From WQXF01 sp031552825 (GTDB lineage Bacteria > Bacillota > Clostridia > Christensenellales > Aristaeellaceae), in contig JAVBMD010000032.1 of the NCBI GenBank assembly GCA_031552825.1, forward strand, positions 1 through 40,967: DNA of 40,967 nucleotides, read 5' to 3'. This document shows, in pieces, positions 24,076 through 32,609 of the stretch (the stretch's first letter is position 1; each line of letters begins with the position of its first letter). The notes beneath the pieces were generated by a model that was given only the letters and a program-made list of their open reading frames with translations, was not told the DNA's origin and ran no database searches. The position numbers were made by a program, and so were the translations under genes.

Positions 24076-25626
24076 ATGATCGAGCAAATGGGCGCGCGAG
24101 CGATTTCTTTTTTACTGCTCAACTGGCAGGTTATGGTGGGCGTGATCGTGCTGCTGCTGGTGGGCAGCGGTCTGCTCCAAGACCTGCGCGCGCGTGAAAA
24201 AATATTGCAGAATCGCCTCGAAGGCATGCAGGAATCCCTACAAAAGGACATGACCGACATCCGCGTGCTCACCGAGGAACAGAGCCAGCGCGACCGCGAG
24301 GTGTTCCAGGTCGGCCTGTACAACTTCAATGAATCGGTCTCCCGCATTATGGGGGAGATGAACCGCACGCAGCAGGGGCAGTTTGACACCTTCGGCGGGC
24401 AGCTGCATGCCGCAACGCGCGTCACGGAGGAGCAGCTCGAGCGCATCCAAGGCCTGTTTGACGAGCGCGTGGGGCGCTTTACCGACGTGCTCAACGAGAG
24501 CATGGGCGTGCAGGGGCAGCGGCTGGAGGACGTATCGCAGCGGCTGGAGCAAACGCTGACGCAGAGCGAGCGGCGCTTCGAAACCCTGCAGGGCGCGCTG
24601 GAGCGCAACCTGCAACAGATGCGCCAACACAACGATCAGCGCATGCAGCAGCTGCAAATCCAGCCGGATCAGCACCTGATGTCGGTGTGCAGCGGCGTGT
24701 CCGCGCAGCTGGATCAGGTGGCGCGCGGGCTGGGCGAGCTGCAGGTGATGGCCGGGGGCGCCGCAGATGTGCGCAAGGTGCTCGACCACCTCAAGCTGCG
24801 CGGCACGTGGGCCGAGGTGCGCGCGGAGGAGCTGCTGGACAGCGCGCTTTCGGTCAGCCAATACCGCGCCAAAATCGCCGTGCGCCCGCAGAGCCAAGAG
24901 ATCGCCGATTTTGCCGTCATCCTGCCCGGCAAGGGGGAGGAAGGGGAGCAGGCGGTGTACCTGCCCATCGACACCAGCTTCCCCTACGAGGAGCACGACC
25001 GCCTCGTGCGCGCTATCGAGCGCCGCGAGGAGGAGGAGATCCAGACCGCCACCAAGGCGCTGGAGCTGGCGCTGCGCGTGCAGGCCAAGCGCATGCGCGA
25101 CGCGTACGTCGATCCGCCGTTTACCACCGATTACGCCATCCTGTACCTGCCCACCGAGGGGCTGTACGCGCAGATGGTGCAGGACAGCAAGTTCCGCGAG
25201 CAATTGCAGCAGCAGTACCGCGTGCTGCTCTCCGGCCCCTCGACGATGGCGGCGCTGCTGGGCAGCCTGCAATCCGGGCTGCGCGCGCACACGATGGAGC
25301 ACCGCGCCAAGGAGCTGCGTCAAGCCCTCAACGACGCGCGCGAACGCATGGAGGCGTTGCGCGGCATCCTCGGCACCGCGCAGGCAGAGGCCGACGCGAA
25401 CGGTGCGCCCTCGATGGCGGCAGAGCGGATTTCTCCCGCCAATTCGATGTTCGCGGAGCCGGAGCTGGGGTACGAACCGGAGCCGGAGTACGAGCCGGAG
25501 CAGATGATCGCGCAAGAGCCGACGATCGAGCCGGAAATCGCGCCCGCGCCGCAGCCCCAGTTCGTTGCGCAGGGCGTCGTCGGCGAGGACGAGGAAGAGG
25601 AGCACGATCTGGACGAGTGGGATTGA
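24076..25626 (+). CDS. rmuC: RmuC-family DNA recombination protein
   Basis: RmuC proteins are predicted nucleases that limit DNA rearrangements. The 516-residue product has an N-terminal membrane helix (about 10-35) and a long coiled coil (40-220). The RmuC domain (about 225-440) includes LKLRGTWAEVRAEELL, IADFAVILPGKG and YLPIDTSFPYEEHDRL. A Pro/Glu-rich acidic tail closes it (EPEPEYEPE). Where the family usually has an Asp-x-Lys-Phe-Pro motif, this protein has D299-T-S-F-P, so the lysine appears replaced by serine. Family membership is firm; nuclease activity is doubtful on this evidence. Confidence 0.9.
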   Translation: MIEQMGARAISFLLLNWQVMVGVIVLLLVGSGLLQDLRAREKILQNRLEGMQESLQKDMTDIRVLTEEQSQRDREVFQVGLYNFNESVSRIMGEMNRTQQGQFDTFGGQLHAATRVTEEQLERIQGLFDERVGRFTDVLNESMGVQGQRLEDVSQRLEQTLTQSERRFETLQGALERNLQQMRQHNDQRMQQLQIQPDQHLMSVCSGVSAQLDQVARGLGELQVMAGGAADVRKVLDHLKLRGTWAEVRAEELLDSALSVSQYRAKIAVRPQSQEIADFAVILPGKGEEGEQAVYLPIDTSFPYEEHDRLVRAIERREEEEIQTATKALELALRVQAKRMRDAYVDPPFTTDYAILYLPTEGLYAQMVQDSKFREQLQQQYRVLLSGPSTMAALLGSLQSGLRAHTMEHRAKELRQALNDARERMEALRGILGTAQAEADANGAPSMAAERISPANSMFAEPELGYEPEPEYEPEQMIAQEPTIEPEIAPAPQPQFVAQGVVGEDEEEEHDLDEWD

Positions 25627-25690
25627 AGAATGAAACGCAAGCAGATTAAGCAGTGCGCGTGCGATATGTTCCCGTAGCAAGCTTATGCGC

Positions 25691-26133
25691 GGGACGGAAT
25701 CCCTCCATCGCTGACGGAGAGACCGCCGCCTGCGGGCAGCGGGAATCCCCCCCACCGCTGACGGAGAGACCGCTGCCTGCGGACAGCGGGAATCCCTTCA
25801 TCGCTGACGGAGAGACCGCCGCCTGCGGGCAGAGGGAATCCCTTCATCGCTTACGGAGAGACCGCCGCCTGCGGGCGGCGGGAATCCCCCCACCGCTCAC
25901 GCGGTCCCCCTCCCTTTGACAAGGGAGGCTAGGGGCTGGAACTAAGATTCTTTTATAAACCAAGAAGCATATACCGGCCTCCAAAAGCCGCCCTTGTTAA
26001 ACGGGGACGGAGCGCCGTCGCGCCAGTGGCGCGATGTGACGGTGCGGAAGTCCAATGAGCAAAGGAGCGCTCGCGCGACTATTGCGAATTGTGAGGGGGA
26101 CCGCCCTCAGGCGGTGGAGGGATTCCGTCCCCC
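25691..26133. repeat. Modular palindromic repeat, copy D
   Basis: This is the main part of the 838-base gap between rmuC and yqfC. The left arm carries four tandem units of 46-47 bp starting at 25716, 25763, 25809 and 25855 (each GGAGAGACCGC to CCGCTGAC-like). The core is at about 25930-25986. The right side contains a forward copy of the nested module of about 95 bp (26002-26094) and then the standard GGCGGTGGAGGGATTCC end. No gene is seen. Confidence 0.85.
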
Positions 26134-26149
26134 GTAGCTGTTCACGCAG

Positions 26150-26183
26150 CCTCACGCCGCAAAGCGCGGCCGGGAGGTTTTTT
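26150..26183 (+). terminator. Terminator-like hairpin, first copy
   Basis: CCTCACGCCGC pairs with GCGGCCGGGAGG across AAAGC with one mismatch and one bulge, followed by TTTTTT. It is a near duplicate of the hairpin at 26350-26384 and lies just after repeat copy D. Confidence 0.65.
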
Positions 26184-26213
26184 GTGAGGAAACACATGTC
26201 TGCTGATTGTAAT

Positions 26214-26332
26214 GAGGCTAGGGGCTGGAACTAAGATTCTTTTATAAACCAAGAAGCATATACCAGCCTCCAAAAGCCGCCCTTGTTAAAGGGAGGGGGA
26301 CCGCCCTCAGGCGGTGGAGGGATTCCGTCCCC
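26214..26332. repeat. Modular palindromic repeat, copy E (left arm missing)
   Basis: Only a core (about 26218-26274, nearly identical to copy D) and a right arm are present. The left arm is absent, and AATGAGGCTAGG joins unrelated sequence. Together with the following hairpin it looks like a partial local duplication of copy D plus its terminator. Confidence 0.8.
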
Positions 26333-26349
26333 GGCGCTGTTCACGCAAG

Positions 26350-26384
26350 CCTCCCGCCGCAAAGCGCGGCCGGGAGGTTTTTTT
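26350..26384 (+). terminator. Terminator-like hairpin, second copy
   Basis: CCTCCCGCCGC pairs with GCGGCCGGGAGG (one bulge) across AAAGC, followed by TTTTTTT. It isolates the yqfC operon from upstream transcription. Confidence 0.75.
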
Positions 26385-26464
26385 GTACTGTTTTGCTGCG
26401 CCGCGCGCACATGCCCGCACGCTCTCACACATACGATGGAAGGAATAGAGCGGAGGGCTGCGCG

Positions 26465-26761
26465 GTGAAGCGAAGAAAAAAGAGAAGCCGCCTCGTGCGG
26501 GGCGTGCGGATGATCGGCCTGCCGGAGGAGGTGCTCTTCGGCGTGCCCAAGGTGGTGCTGGTCGGCGATGAGCGCGCGCTGATCGAGAACCATCAGGGCA
26601 TCGTCGAGTACGGCGCGGAGCGGGTGCGGGTGCGCACCGCCTGCGGCCTGCTGGAGATCGGCGGCGAGAAGATGACCCTGTGCCATCTGGGGGAGAGCGA
26701 CCTGCTGGTGCAGGGGCGCATCGCGCGGATCGGCTACGGCATGGGGAGCGAAACGAGATGA
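26465..26761 (+). CDS. yqfC: Sporulation protein YqfC
   Basis: YqfC is a small conserved protein of endospore formers, expressed in the mother cell under sigma-E in Bacillus. The 98-residue product has a basic start (VKRRKKRSR), then IGLPEEVLFGVPKVVLVGDERALIENHQGIVEY in blocks matching the family, and ends GRIARIGYG. I chose the GTG at 26465, 7 bases after GGAGGG. The stop overlaps the yqfD start. A CATACGAT motif at 26430 resembles a sigma-E -10, but no convincing -35 is seen. Confidence 0.88.
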   Translation: MKRRKKRSRLVRGVRMIGLPEEVLFGVPKVVLVGDERALIENHQGIVEYGAERVRVRTACGLLEIGGEKMTLCHLGESDLLVQGRIARIGYGMGSETR

Positions 26762-27984
26762 AAAGAGAAAGCGCGATAAAAAAGGAAGAGGCGGCACGGA
26801 GCGGCGCGCTGCGGCGTTTTTTGCTGCGCCCGTGGGGGCGCGTGCGCGTGCGGGTGGAAGGGCTATCGCTGGAGAAGCTGATTACCCGCGCCGCCGCGCA
26901 GGGCGTGCCGCTTTCGAACGTGCGGCGGCAGGATGCCCGCACGCTGCACTGCACGCTGCGCAGCGGCGACCTCGCTCGCCTGCGCGCGACCGCCGAGCGG
27001 GTGGGCTGGCGCGTGGCGGTGGAGCACGAGAGCCTGCTGCGCCGCTCGCAGGGGCTGCTTTCGCGCCGCGTGATGCTGGGGCTGGGCGTGGCGGTATTTC
27101 TGGCGGGGGTGTGGATGGCCAACGCCTGCGTGTGGTTCGTGCGCATCGAGGGCGCGGGCGAGTCGGTCGGCGAGGTGCGCACCGTGCTGGCCGAGCATGC
27201 GGTGCGCCCCGGGCGCTGGCGCGCGGCGCTGGACTTGCAGGGCGTGCAGCGCGCGCTGGAGCGGCGGTTGCCGCGCGTGGCGTGGGTGGACGTGCGCCTG
27301 CGCGGGGTGACGGTGGTGGTGGAGTGCGTGCCCGCGCGCGTCGCCGTGCCGCCCACCTACGGCGGCGAACCGTGCGACATCGTGGCCGCGAGGGATGGCG
27401 TCATCACCAGGCTGACGGTGCAAGCAGGCATCGCCAAGGTGAAAATCGGCCAAGCGGTGCGGCGCGGGCAGGTGCTGGTGCAGGGCGAGGAGCGCACCGC
27501 CGACGGCGCGATGCGCCCGGTAGCCGCGCGGGCGCAGGCGTTCTCGCGCACGTGGTACACCGGCAGCGCGCGCATCCCGGCGACGGAAAACATTGGCACG
27601 CCGACCGGCAACGCCTTGGAGCGCACGGTGCTGTGTACGCCATGGATGCAGTGGAGCGACGTACCGGCGCCGGACTACGCGCAGCGCGATATCGACATCC
27701 GGCGGCAGGAGATCGGCGGCGTGTTCCTGCCGCTGTGGATGCAGAGCGAGCGGTATGAGGAGGTTACGCTGTCCGCCGCCCCGCGCGTGCGCGCCGAACT
27801 GGAGCGCGAAAGCGCCGTTATCGCCGAGCGCATCGCCCGGGAAAAGATGCCTTTTGGCGCGCAGATTCTTGACAAATGGGTAGAGTATAGTATGATGAAA
27901 GATGAGAATTTCTGTGCGGAAGTCGTGCTGGAAACCGAGGAAGACATCGCGCTGCCAAGGAGCACCGACACAGCCGTGGAGTAG
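26758..27984 (+). CDS. yqfD: Sporulation protein YqfD
   Basis: YqfD is a membrane protein of the mother cell needed for normal sporulation in Bacillus. The 408-residue product has an N-terminal domain (VRVEGLSLEKLI, then HCTLRSGDLARL), a single membrane helix near 105-125 (VMLGLGVAVFLAGVWMA), and a large extracytoplasmic domain. That domain includes WFVRIEG, LPRVAWVDVRLRGV, VAARDGVITRLTVQAG and GQAVRRGQVLV. The order matches the family. The ATG overlaps the yqfC stop (ATGA), and phoH follows closely. Confidence 0.92.
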   Translation: MKRESAIKKEEAARSGALRRFLLRPWGRVRVRVEGLSLEKLITRAAAQGVPLSNVRRQDARTLHCTLRSGDLARLRATAERVGWRVAVEHESLLRRSQGLLSRRVMLGLGVAVFLAGVWMANACVWFVRIEGAGESVGEVRTVLAEHAVRPGRWRAALDLQGVQRALERRLPRVAWVDVRLRGVTVVVECVPARVAVPPTYGGEPCDIVAARDGVITRLTVQAGIAKVKIGQAVRRGQVLVQGEERTADGAMRPVAARAQAFSRTWYTGSARIPATENIGTPTGNALERTVLCTPWMQWSDVPAPDYAQRDIDIRRQEIGGVFLPLWMQSERYEEVTLSAAPRVRAELERESAVIAERIAREKMPFGAQILDKWVEYSMMKDENFCAEVVLETEEDIALPRSTDTAVE

Positions 27985-27999
27985 GGGAGGAACCGCCGT

Positions 28000-28992
28000 T
28001 TGGCAACCGCGAACATCGATTTGGCGGTCGATACGCTGGAGGAATACCGTACGCTTTTTGGCAACGGAGATTCGCACTTGGGGCTCTTGCAGCAGGAGAC
28101 GCGCACCCGCGTCGCGCTGGAGGATCACCGGCTGCTGATCGAAGGGGCGGAGGGCGATGTGGCGCTGTGCAGCGCCGTGCTTACAAAATTGCTGGACATG
28201 CTTCGCAGGCACGAGGCGGTGGATCGCGGCTTCATCCGCTATCTGGCGGCGCTGGCGCGCGAGGGCGAGCTGGACCGCATCGACGAGCTGCTGGCCGACG
28301 TGGTATGCACCACCTACCGCGGCAAGCAGATCAAGTGCAAGACGCTGGGGCAGCGCCGCTACATCCAGTCGATCCGGCAGAATCAGCTGACCTTCGGCAT
28401 CGGCCCGGCGGGTACCGGCAAGACGTATCTGGCGGTAGCGATGGCGGTGCTGGCGCTGAAAAACAAAGAGGTGGAGCGCTTGGTGCTCACCCGCCCGGCG
28501 GTGGAGGCCGGGGAGAAGCTCGGCTTTTTGCCCGGCGACCTTTCGCAGAAGGTGGATCCCTACCTGCGCCCGCTTTACGACGCGCTGTATGACCTGATGG
28601 GGCCGGACGCCTACCTGCGCCTGCAGGAGCGCGGCGTTATCGAGATCGCGCCGCTGGCCTACATGCGCGGGCGCACGCTGGCCGACGCCTTCATCATCCT
28701 CGACGAGGCGCAGAACACCACCTCCGAGCAAATGAAGATGTTTCTCACGCGCATGGGCAACCGCTCGCGCGTGGTGGTGACCGGCGATATCACCCAGATC
28801 GACCTGCCCACCGGGCGGATTTCCGGCCTCACGGAGGCGGCGGAGGTGCTGCGCGAGGTGCCGGGCATCGGCATCGTGCCGCTGACCCGCAGCGACGTCG
28901 TGCGGCACGAGCTGGTGCTGTCGATCGTTGAAGCGTATGAATCCAGAAGCATACGGAAGGCGAACCGAACCGAAGAAGGAGGGGACGCATGA
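28000..28992 (+). CDS. phoH: PhoH-family P-loop ATPase
   Basis: PhoH-like proteins are ATPases linked to RNA metabolism, commonly encoded beside ybeY. The 330-residue product has Walker A GPAGTGKT (135-142), TRPAVEAGEKLGFLPGDL, Walker B IILDEAQNTT and TGDITQIDLP. A TTG start at 28000 follows GGGGAGG by 9 bases. The last four bases overlap the yqfF start. The role in this organism is inferred from the neighbourhood. Confidence 0.94.
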   Translation: MATANIDLAVDTLEEYRTLFGNGDSHLGLLQQETRTRVALEDHRLLIEGAEGDVALCSAVLTKLLDMLRRHEAVDRGFIRYLAALAREGELDRIDELLADVVCTTYRGKQIKCKTLGQRRYIQSIRQNQLTFGIGPAGTGKTYLAVAMAVLALKNKEVERLVLTRPAVEAGEKLGFLPGDLSQKVDPYLRPLYDALYDLMGPDAYLRLQERGVIEIAPLAYMRGRTLADAFIILDEAQNTTSEQMKMFLTRMGNRSRVVVTGDITQIDLPTGRISGLTEAAEVLREVPGIGIVPLTRSDVVRHELVLSIVEAYESRSIRKANRTEEGGDA

Positions 28993-31298
28993 GCCAGCCC
29001 AACGCCAAGCGCAAGAAGCACCACCTGTTGCAGGGTCAGGAGACCGCCATGTGGCTGCTGTGGCTCGGCGTGGCGATGGTCGTCGCGCTGCTGTGCGTCA
29101 CCGTCGTCACCCCGGTGCGTTATAACCTGCACGTCGGCGACATCGCCAAGAAAACCATCACCGCCAGCAAGGACATCGTCGACGAGATGACCACCAAGCA
29201 GCGGCAGGAGGCCGCCGCCGCGCAGGTACACGTGGTATCGTACAAGGACGAGGCGGTGGCGGGCGAGGTGATGGACGCGCTGGCGCAGGCCCTGAACGAG
29301 CTGCGCGCCGCGTCGGCTTTCGGGCAGGACATCCGCCGCCAGCGCGAGGAGCTGCTGCGCGCCGGAACGCCCACGCCCGCCCCGGCCACCGATGCCGACG
29401 ATGGCGAAAGCGACAGCCTGTATACCGAGCTGGATTTGCAGAGCGCCGCCGACCTGCTGCCCAGCGTGGAGATGACCGACGAGCAGCTCGGCGTGCTGCT
29501 CGACACGCCGGTGGACGAGCTGGAGAACCTATGCCAGAACCTCACCGCCAGCGTGCGCACCACGTTGGCCAGCACCATCCTCGAGGGCGAGGTGGGCGAC
29601 GCCATCTCCAACATCCAGCGGCTGGTGGCCTACAACACCTCGGCCAACCTATGGTGGAACGTGGCGCTGCCGACGCTGCGCGCCGTGTTGCGCCCCAACA
29701 TGATAATCGATCAGGAGAGCACCGAGGCGAGCCGCGAAAAGGCGCGCGGCGAGATTGAGCCCACGGTGTACAAGCAGGGCGAGAACATCGTGGTGGCGGG
29801 CGAGCGGGTGACCGCCTCGCAGCTGGCGGTGCTGCACGCGCTGGGCCTGATTCAGGGCACGCGGTACGATACCGAGCTGTACATCGGCGTGGGGCTGCTG
29901 GTGCTGCTGCTGATGGGCGGCTTGCACCTCTACCTCTTCATCTATATGCCTGACGCGCTGGCCAAGGCCAGCAGGCAAGTGCTGCTGCTGCTGATCCTCG
30001 TGCTGACGCTGGCGCTATGCATCGCTTTCATGCAATTCATGCCGCAGGCGTTGCCGGTGGCGCTGGGCGTGCTGCTGGGCACCATCTTGCTCGGCACCCG
30101 CGTGGCGCTGGGGCTCAACGTGATCCTCGCGCTACTGCTGGGCGTGCTGGTGCTCAAGGGCAGCACCACCAACTCGGTGCAGGCGCTGGCCGTGGCGGCG
30201 ATGACGCTGCTGGGCGGGCTGGTGGGCATCTGGTCGGCCAGAAAGCGCGCCCCGCGCAGCCGCGTGCTGCTCTCCGGCGTATTCATCGGCGCGGCCAACG
30301 CCGCCGTGCAGTTTGCCGCCGGGCTGATTACCAGCAACGACCTGCGCGGCGTGGCGATCGCCTCGGCCTACGCGCTGCTGGCCGGCGCGATTTCGGCGGT
30401 GCTGTGCGTGGGCATTCAGCCCGCGCTGGAGGTGCTGTTTAACCTCGTGACCCCCGCCAAGCTGCTGGAGCTTTCCAACCCCAACCACGTGCTGCTGCGC
30501 CGCCTGATGATCGAGGCGCCGGGCACCTACCATCACTCGATGGTGGTGGCCAACATCGCCGAAGCCGCCGCCGAGGCCATCGGCGCGAATCCGCTGCTGG
30601 CGCGCGTCGGCGCGTACTATCACGACATCGGCAAGCTCAAGCGCCCCAGCTACTTCAAGGAGAACCAGGGCGGCGAAAACCCGCACGACCATACCGACCC
30701 GCGCGTTTCCACCGCCATTTTGGTGTCGCACGTGCGCGACGGCGTGGCGCTGGGGCAGCGGCACCGCCTGCCGCAGCGCGTGCTGGACATCGTCGCGCAG
30801 CATCACGGCGATACGCCGGTGCTGTTTTTCTACCACAAGGCGCAGCAGCTTGAGGGCGGACAACCCATCGATATCAAGGATTTCCGTTACGAAGGCCCCC
30901 GGCCGCAGAGCCTGGAGGCGGCGCTGGTGATGCTGGCCGACACCGTGGAGGCGGCGGTGCGCACCCTGCAGGACGCCACGCCCGAGAAGATCGAGCAGAC
31001 GGTGCGCCGCCTCGTCAAGGGCAAGGCAGAGGACGGCCAGCTCAACGAGACAACGCTCACCTTCCGCGACATCGACCGCGTGTGTACCGCGTTCTTGAAC
31101 GTGCTCAGCGGCGTTTTCCACGAGCGCATCGAGTACCCCACCATCGAGATCCATCCGGTGGAGGAGCTGCCCAAGGAGGTGCAGGCCTTCTTCGAGGAGC
31201 AGAAGGCCGAAGAGAAAACGCAGCAAAAATCGCAACCGCAAGTGCAGACGCAGGCGCAACCGCAAATGCAGCAGGCGCAACAGAAGGAGCAAACATGA
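28989..31298 (+). CDS. yqfF: 7TM-HD domain phosphohydrolase (YqfF/PgpH type)
   Basis: PgpH-type proteins degrade the second messenger c-di-AMP with a cytoplasmic HD domain. The 769-residue product has an N-terminal helix (about 20-40), a long extracytoplasmic domain (to about 290) and seven membrane segments (about 295-490). The HD domain follows: HHSMVVANIAEAAAE, then YYHDIGK with H545-D546, and HHGDTPVLFFYHKA. A Gln-rich tail (QPQVQTQAQPQMQQAQ) ends it. Metal-binding His/Asp residues are present. It overlaps phoH and ybeY by 4 bases each. Confidence 0.95.
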   Translation: MSQPNAKRKKHHLLQGQETAMWLLWLGVAMVVALLCVTVVTPVRYNLHVGDIAKKTITASKDIVDEMTTKQRQEAAAAQVHVVSYKDEAVAGEVMDALAQALNELRAASAFGQDIRRQREELLRAGTPTPAPATDADDGESDSLYTELDLQSAADLLPSVEMTDEQLGVLLDTPVDELENLCQNLTASVRTTLASTILEGEVGDAISNIQRLVAYNTSANLWWNVALPTLRAVLRPNMIIDQESTEASREKARGEIEPTVYKQGENIVVAGERVTASQLAVLHALGLIQGTRYDTELYIGVGLLVLLLMGGLHLYLFIYMPDALAKASRQVLLLLILVLTLALCIAFMQFMPQALPVALGVLLGTILLGTRVALGLNVILALLLGVLVLKGSTTNSVQALAVAAMTLLGGLVGIWSARKRAPRSRVLLSGVFIGAANAAVQFAAGLITSNDLRGVAIASAYALLAGAISAVLCVGIQPALEVLFNLVTPAKLLELSNPNHVLLRRLMIEAPGTYHHSMVVANIAEAAAEAIGANPLLARVGAYYHDIGKLKRPSYFKENQGGENPHDHTDPRVSTAILVSHVRDGVALGQRHRLPQRVLDIVAQHHGDTPVLFFYHKAQQLEGGQPIDIKDFRYEGPRPQSLEAALVMLADTVEAAVRTLQDATPEKIEQTVRRLVKGKAEDGQLNETTLTFRDIDRVCTAFLNVLSGVFHERIEYPTIEIHPVEELPKEVQAFFEEQKAEEKTQQKSQPQVQTQAQPQMQQAQQKEQT

Positions 31299-31801
31299 GG
31301 CTGGAGTGGAGCATCGATACGCCGCTGCCGCCGGACTGGGCGCCGACCGAGGCGCTGCTGGAGCGCGCGGCGCAGGCGGCGGTGGAGCTCGAGGGGCTGC
31401 CCGAGCCGGAGCGCTATCAGGCCTGCGTGGTGCTGACCGACGACGCCGCCATCCGCGCGCTGAACCGGAGCGCGCGCGGCATCAACGCCGCCACCGACGT
31501 GCTCTCCTTCCCGCAGGCCTCGTTCCCGCGCGGCACCGCAAAGGATTATCCCGCGCGGCTCAAGGCGCTGCTCGACCCGGACACCGGCAAGCGCCACTTG
31601 GGCGATATCGTGATTTCGCTGCCGCACGCGCGGGCGCAGGCCGAGGAATACGGCCACCCGCTGCGGCGGGAGCTGGCCTACCTGCTGGTACACGGCGTTT
31701 GCCACCTGATGGGCTACGACCACGAGAACGAGGCCGACAAGGCGCGCATGCGCGCGCTGGAGGAGGCGGCGCTGGAGCGGGTGGAACTGGGGCGGGAGTA
31801 G
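31295..31801 (+). CDS. ybeY: Endoribonuclease YbeY
   Basis: YbeY is a zinc-dependent protein for 16S rRNA 3'-end maturation and 70S quality control. The 168-residue product has NRSARGINAATDVLSFPQ (family pattern N-R-x-x-x-x-TDVLSFP) and the zinc motif HGVCHLMGYDH with H133, H137 and H143. Length is typical. Its ATG overlaps the yqfF stop. A palindromic repeat fills the 406 bases before cdd, where many Firmicutes carry a diacylglycerol kinase gene. Confidence 0.95.
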   Translation: MRLEWSIDTPLPPDWAPTEALLERAAQAAVELEGLPEPERYQACVVLTDDAAIRALNRSARGINAATDVLSFPQASFPRGTAKDYPARLKALLDPDTGKRHLGDIVISLPHARAQAEEYGHPLRRELAYLLVHGVCHLMGYDHENEADKARMRALEEAALERVELGRE

Positions 31802-31804
31802 GGA

Positions 31805-32163
31805 AGGACGGAATCCTGTCACCGCTGCGGCAGGCTGGGGACGGAATCCCTCCACCGCCTGCGGAGAGACCGCCGCTTCGGCGGCGGGAATCCTGCCACC
31901 GCCTGCGGCAGGCTGGGAACGGAATCCCTCCACCGCCTGAGGGCGAAACGGGAACGGAATCCCTCCACCGCCTGAGGAGAGACCGCCGCCTGCGGGCAGC
32001 GGGAATCCCCCCACCGCTCACGCGGTCCCCCTCCCTTTGACAAGGGAGGCATGGGCTGGAACCAAAATTCTTTTATGAAACAAGAAACATATACCAGCCT
32101 CCAAAAGCCTCCCTTGTTAAAGGGAGGGGGACCGCCCTCAGGCGGTGGAGGGATTCCGTCCCC
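31805..32163. repeat. Modular palindromic repeat, copy F
   Basis: This fills the gap between ybeY and cdd. The left arm contains several partly repeated GGAATCCCTCCACCGCCTG units and one GGAGAGACCGCC unit. The core is at about 32051-32107, in the majority orientation (GGGCTGGAACCAAAATTC strand on plus). The right arm is complete and ends GGATTCCGTCCCC. The cdd ribosome site lies about 30 bases further. No gene is seen in this interval. Confidence 0.85.
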
Positions 32164-32207
32164 GCCAGCGCGCATCGATAATTTTTCACAACGGAGGAAA
32201 GAAAACC

Positions 32208-32609
32208 ATGAACGAACAGGATCAAAAGCTGCTGGCCGCCGCGCGGGAGGCGATGCGCAGCGCCTATATACCGTATTCCCACTATGCCGTGGGCGCGTGC
32301 CTGCTGGCCGAGGACGGCCGCACGTTCACCGGCTGCAACGTTGAGAACGCTTCCTTTGGCGCGACGATCTGCGCCGAGCGCACGGCGGTGGTCAAGGCGG
32401 TTTCCGAGGGCGCGCGGAAGTTCACGGCCATCGCCATCGCCGCGAGCGGTTCCGCGCCGTATCCCTGCGGCATGTGCCGGCAGGTGCTCAACGAGTTCGG
32501 CCCCGGCATGCGCGTGCTGGTGACTTGGGGCGACGAGGTGCGCGAGACCACGCTGGACGCGCTGCTGCCGCACAGCTTCGGCCCGGAGAGCTTGGAGGGC
32601 GCGCTATGA
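32208..32609 (+). CDS. cdd: Cytidine deaminase
   Basis: Cdd deaminates cytidine and deoxycytidine to uridines for pyrimidine salvage. The 133-residue product has YSHYAVGACLL, the catalytic TICAERTAV (C55, E57) and PCGMC (C87, C90) zinc residues. This is the homotetrameric short form. The ATG at 32208 follows CGGAGGAAAG. Its stop overlaps the era start. Confidence 0.96.
   Translation: MNEQDQKLLAAAREAMRSAYIPYSHYAVGACLLAEDGRTFTGCNVENASFGATICAERTAVVKAVSEGARKFTAIAIAASGSAPYPCGMCRQVLNEFGPGMRVLVTWGDEVRETTLDALLPHSFGPESLEGAL

Noticed and set aside
25716..25901. Possible CRISPR array
   Set aside because: Units of 46-47 bp are contiguous with no unique spacers, and no cas genes are nearby. The 36-bp array in infB is likewise contiguous and in frame with a protein.
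25653..25919. Open frame with GIPPPLTRSPSL-like peptide repeats
   Set aside because: It is a translation of the 46-bp repeat units. The same peptides appear in several frames wherever the palindromic repeats occur, without ribosome sites or conserved starts. Frames at 13526-13768 and 31560-32021 are the same artefact.
26430..26437. Sigma-E promoter before yqfC
   Set aside because: CATACGAT resembles a sigma-E -10, but no matching -35 is visible at the right distance, so I did not list it as a feature.
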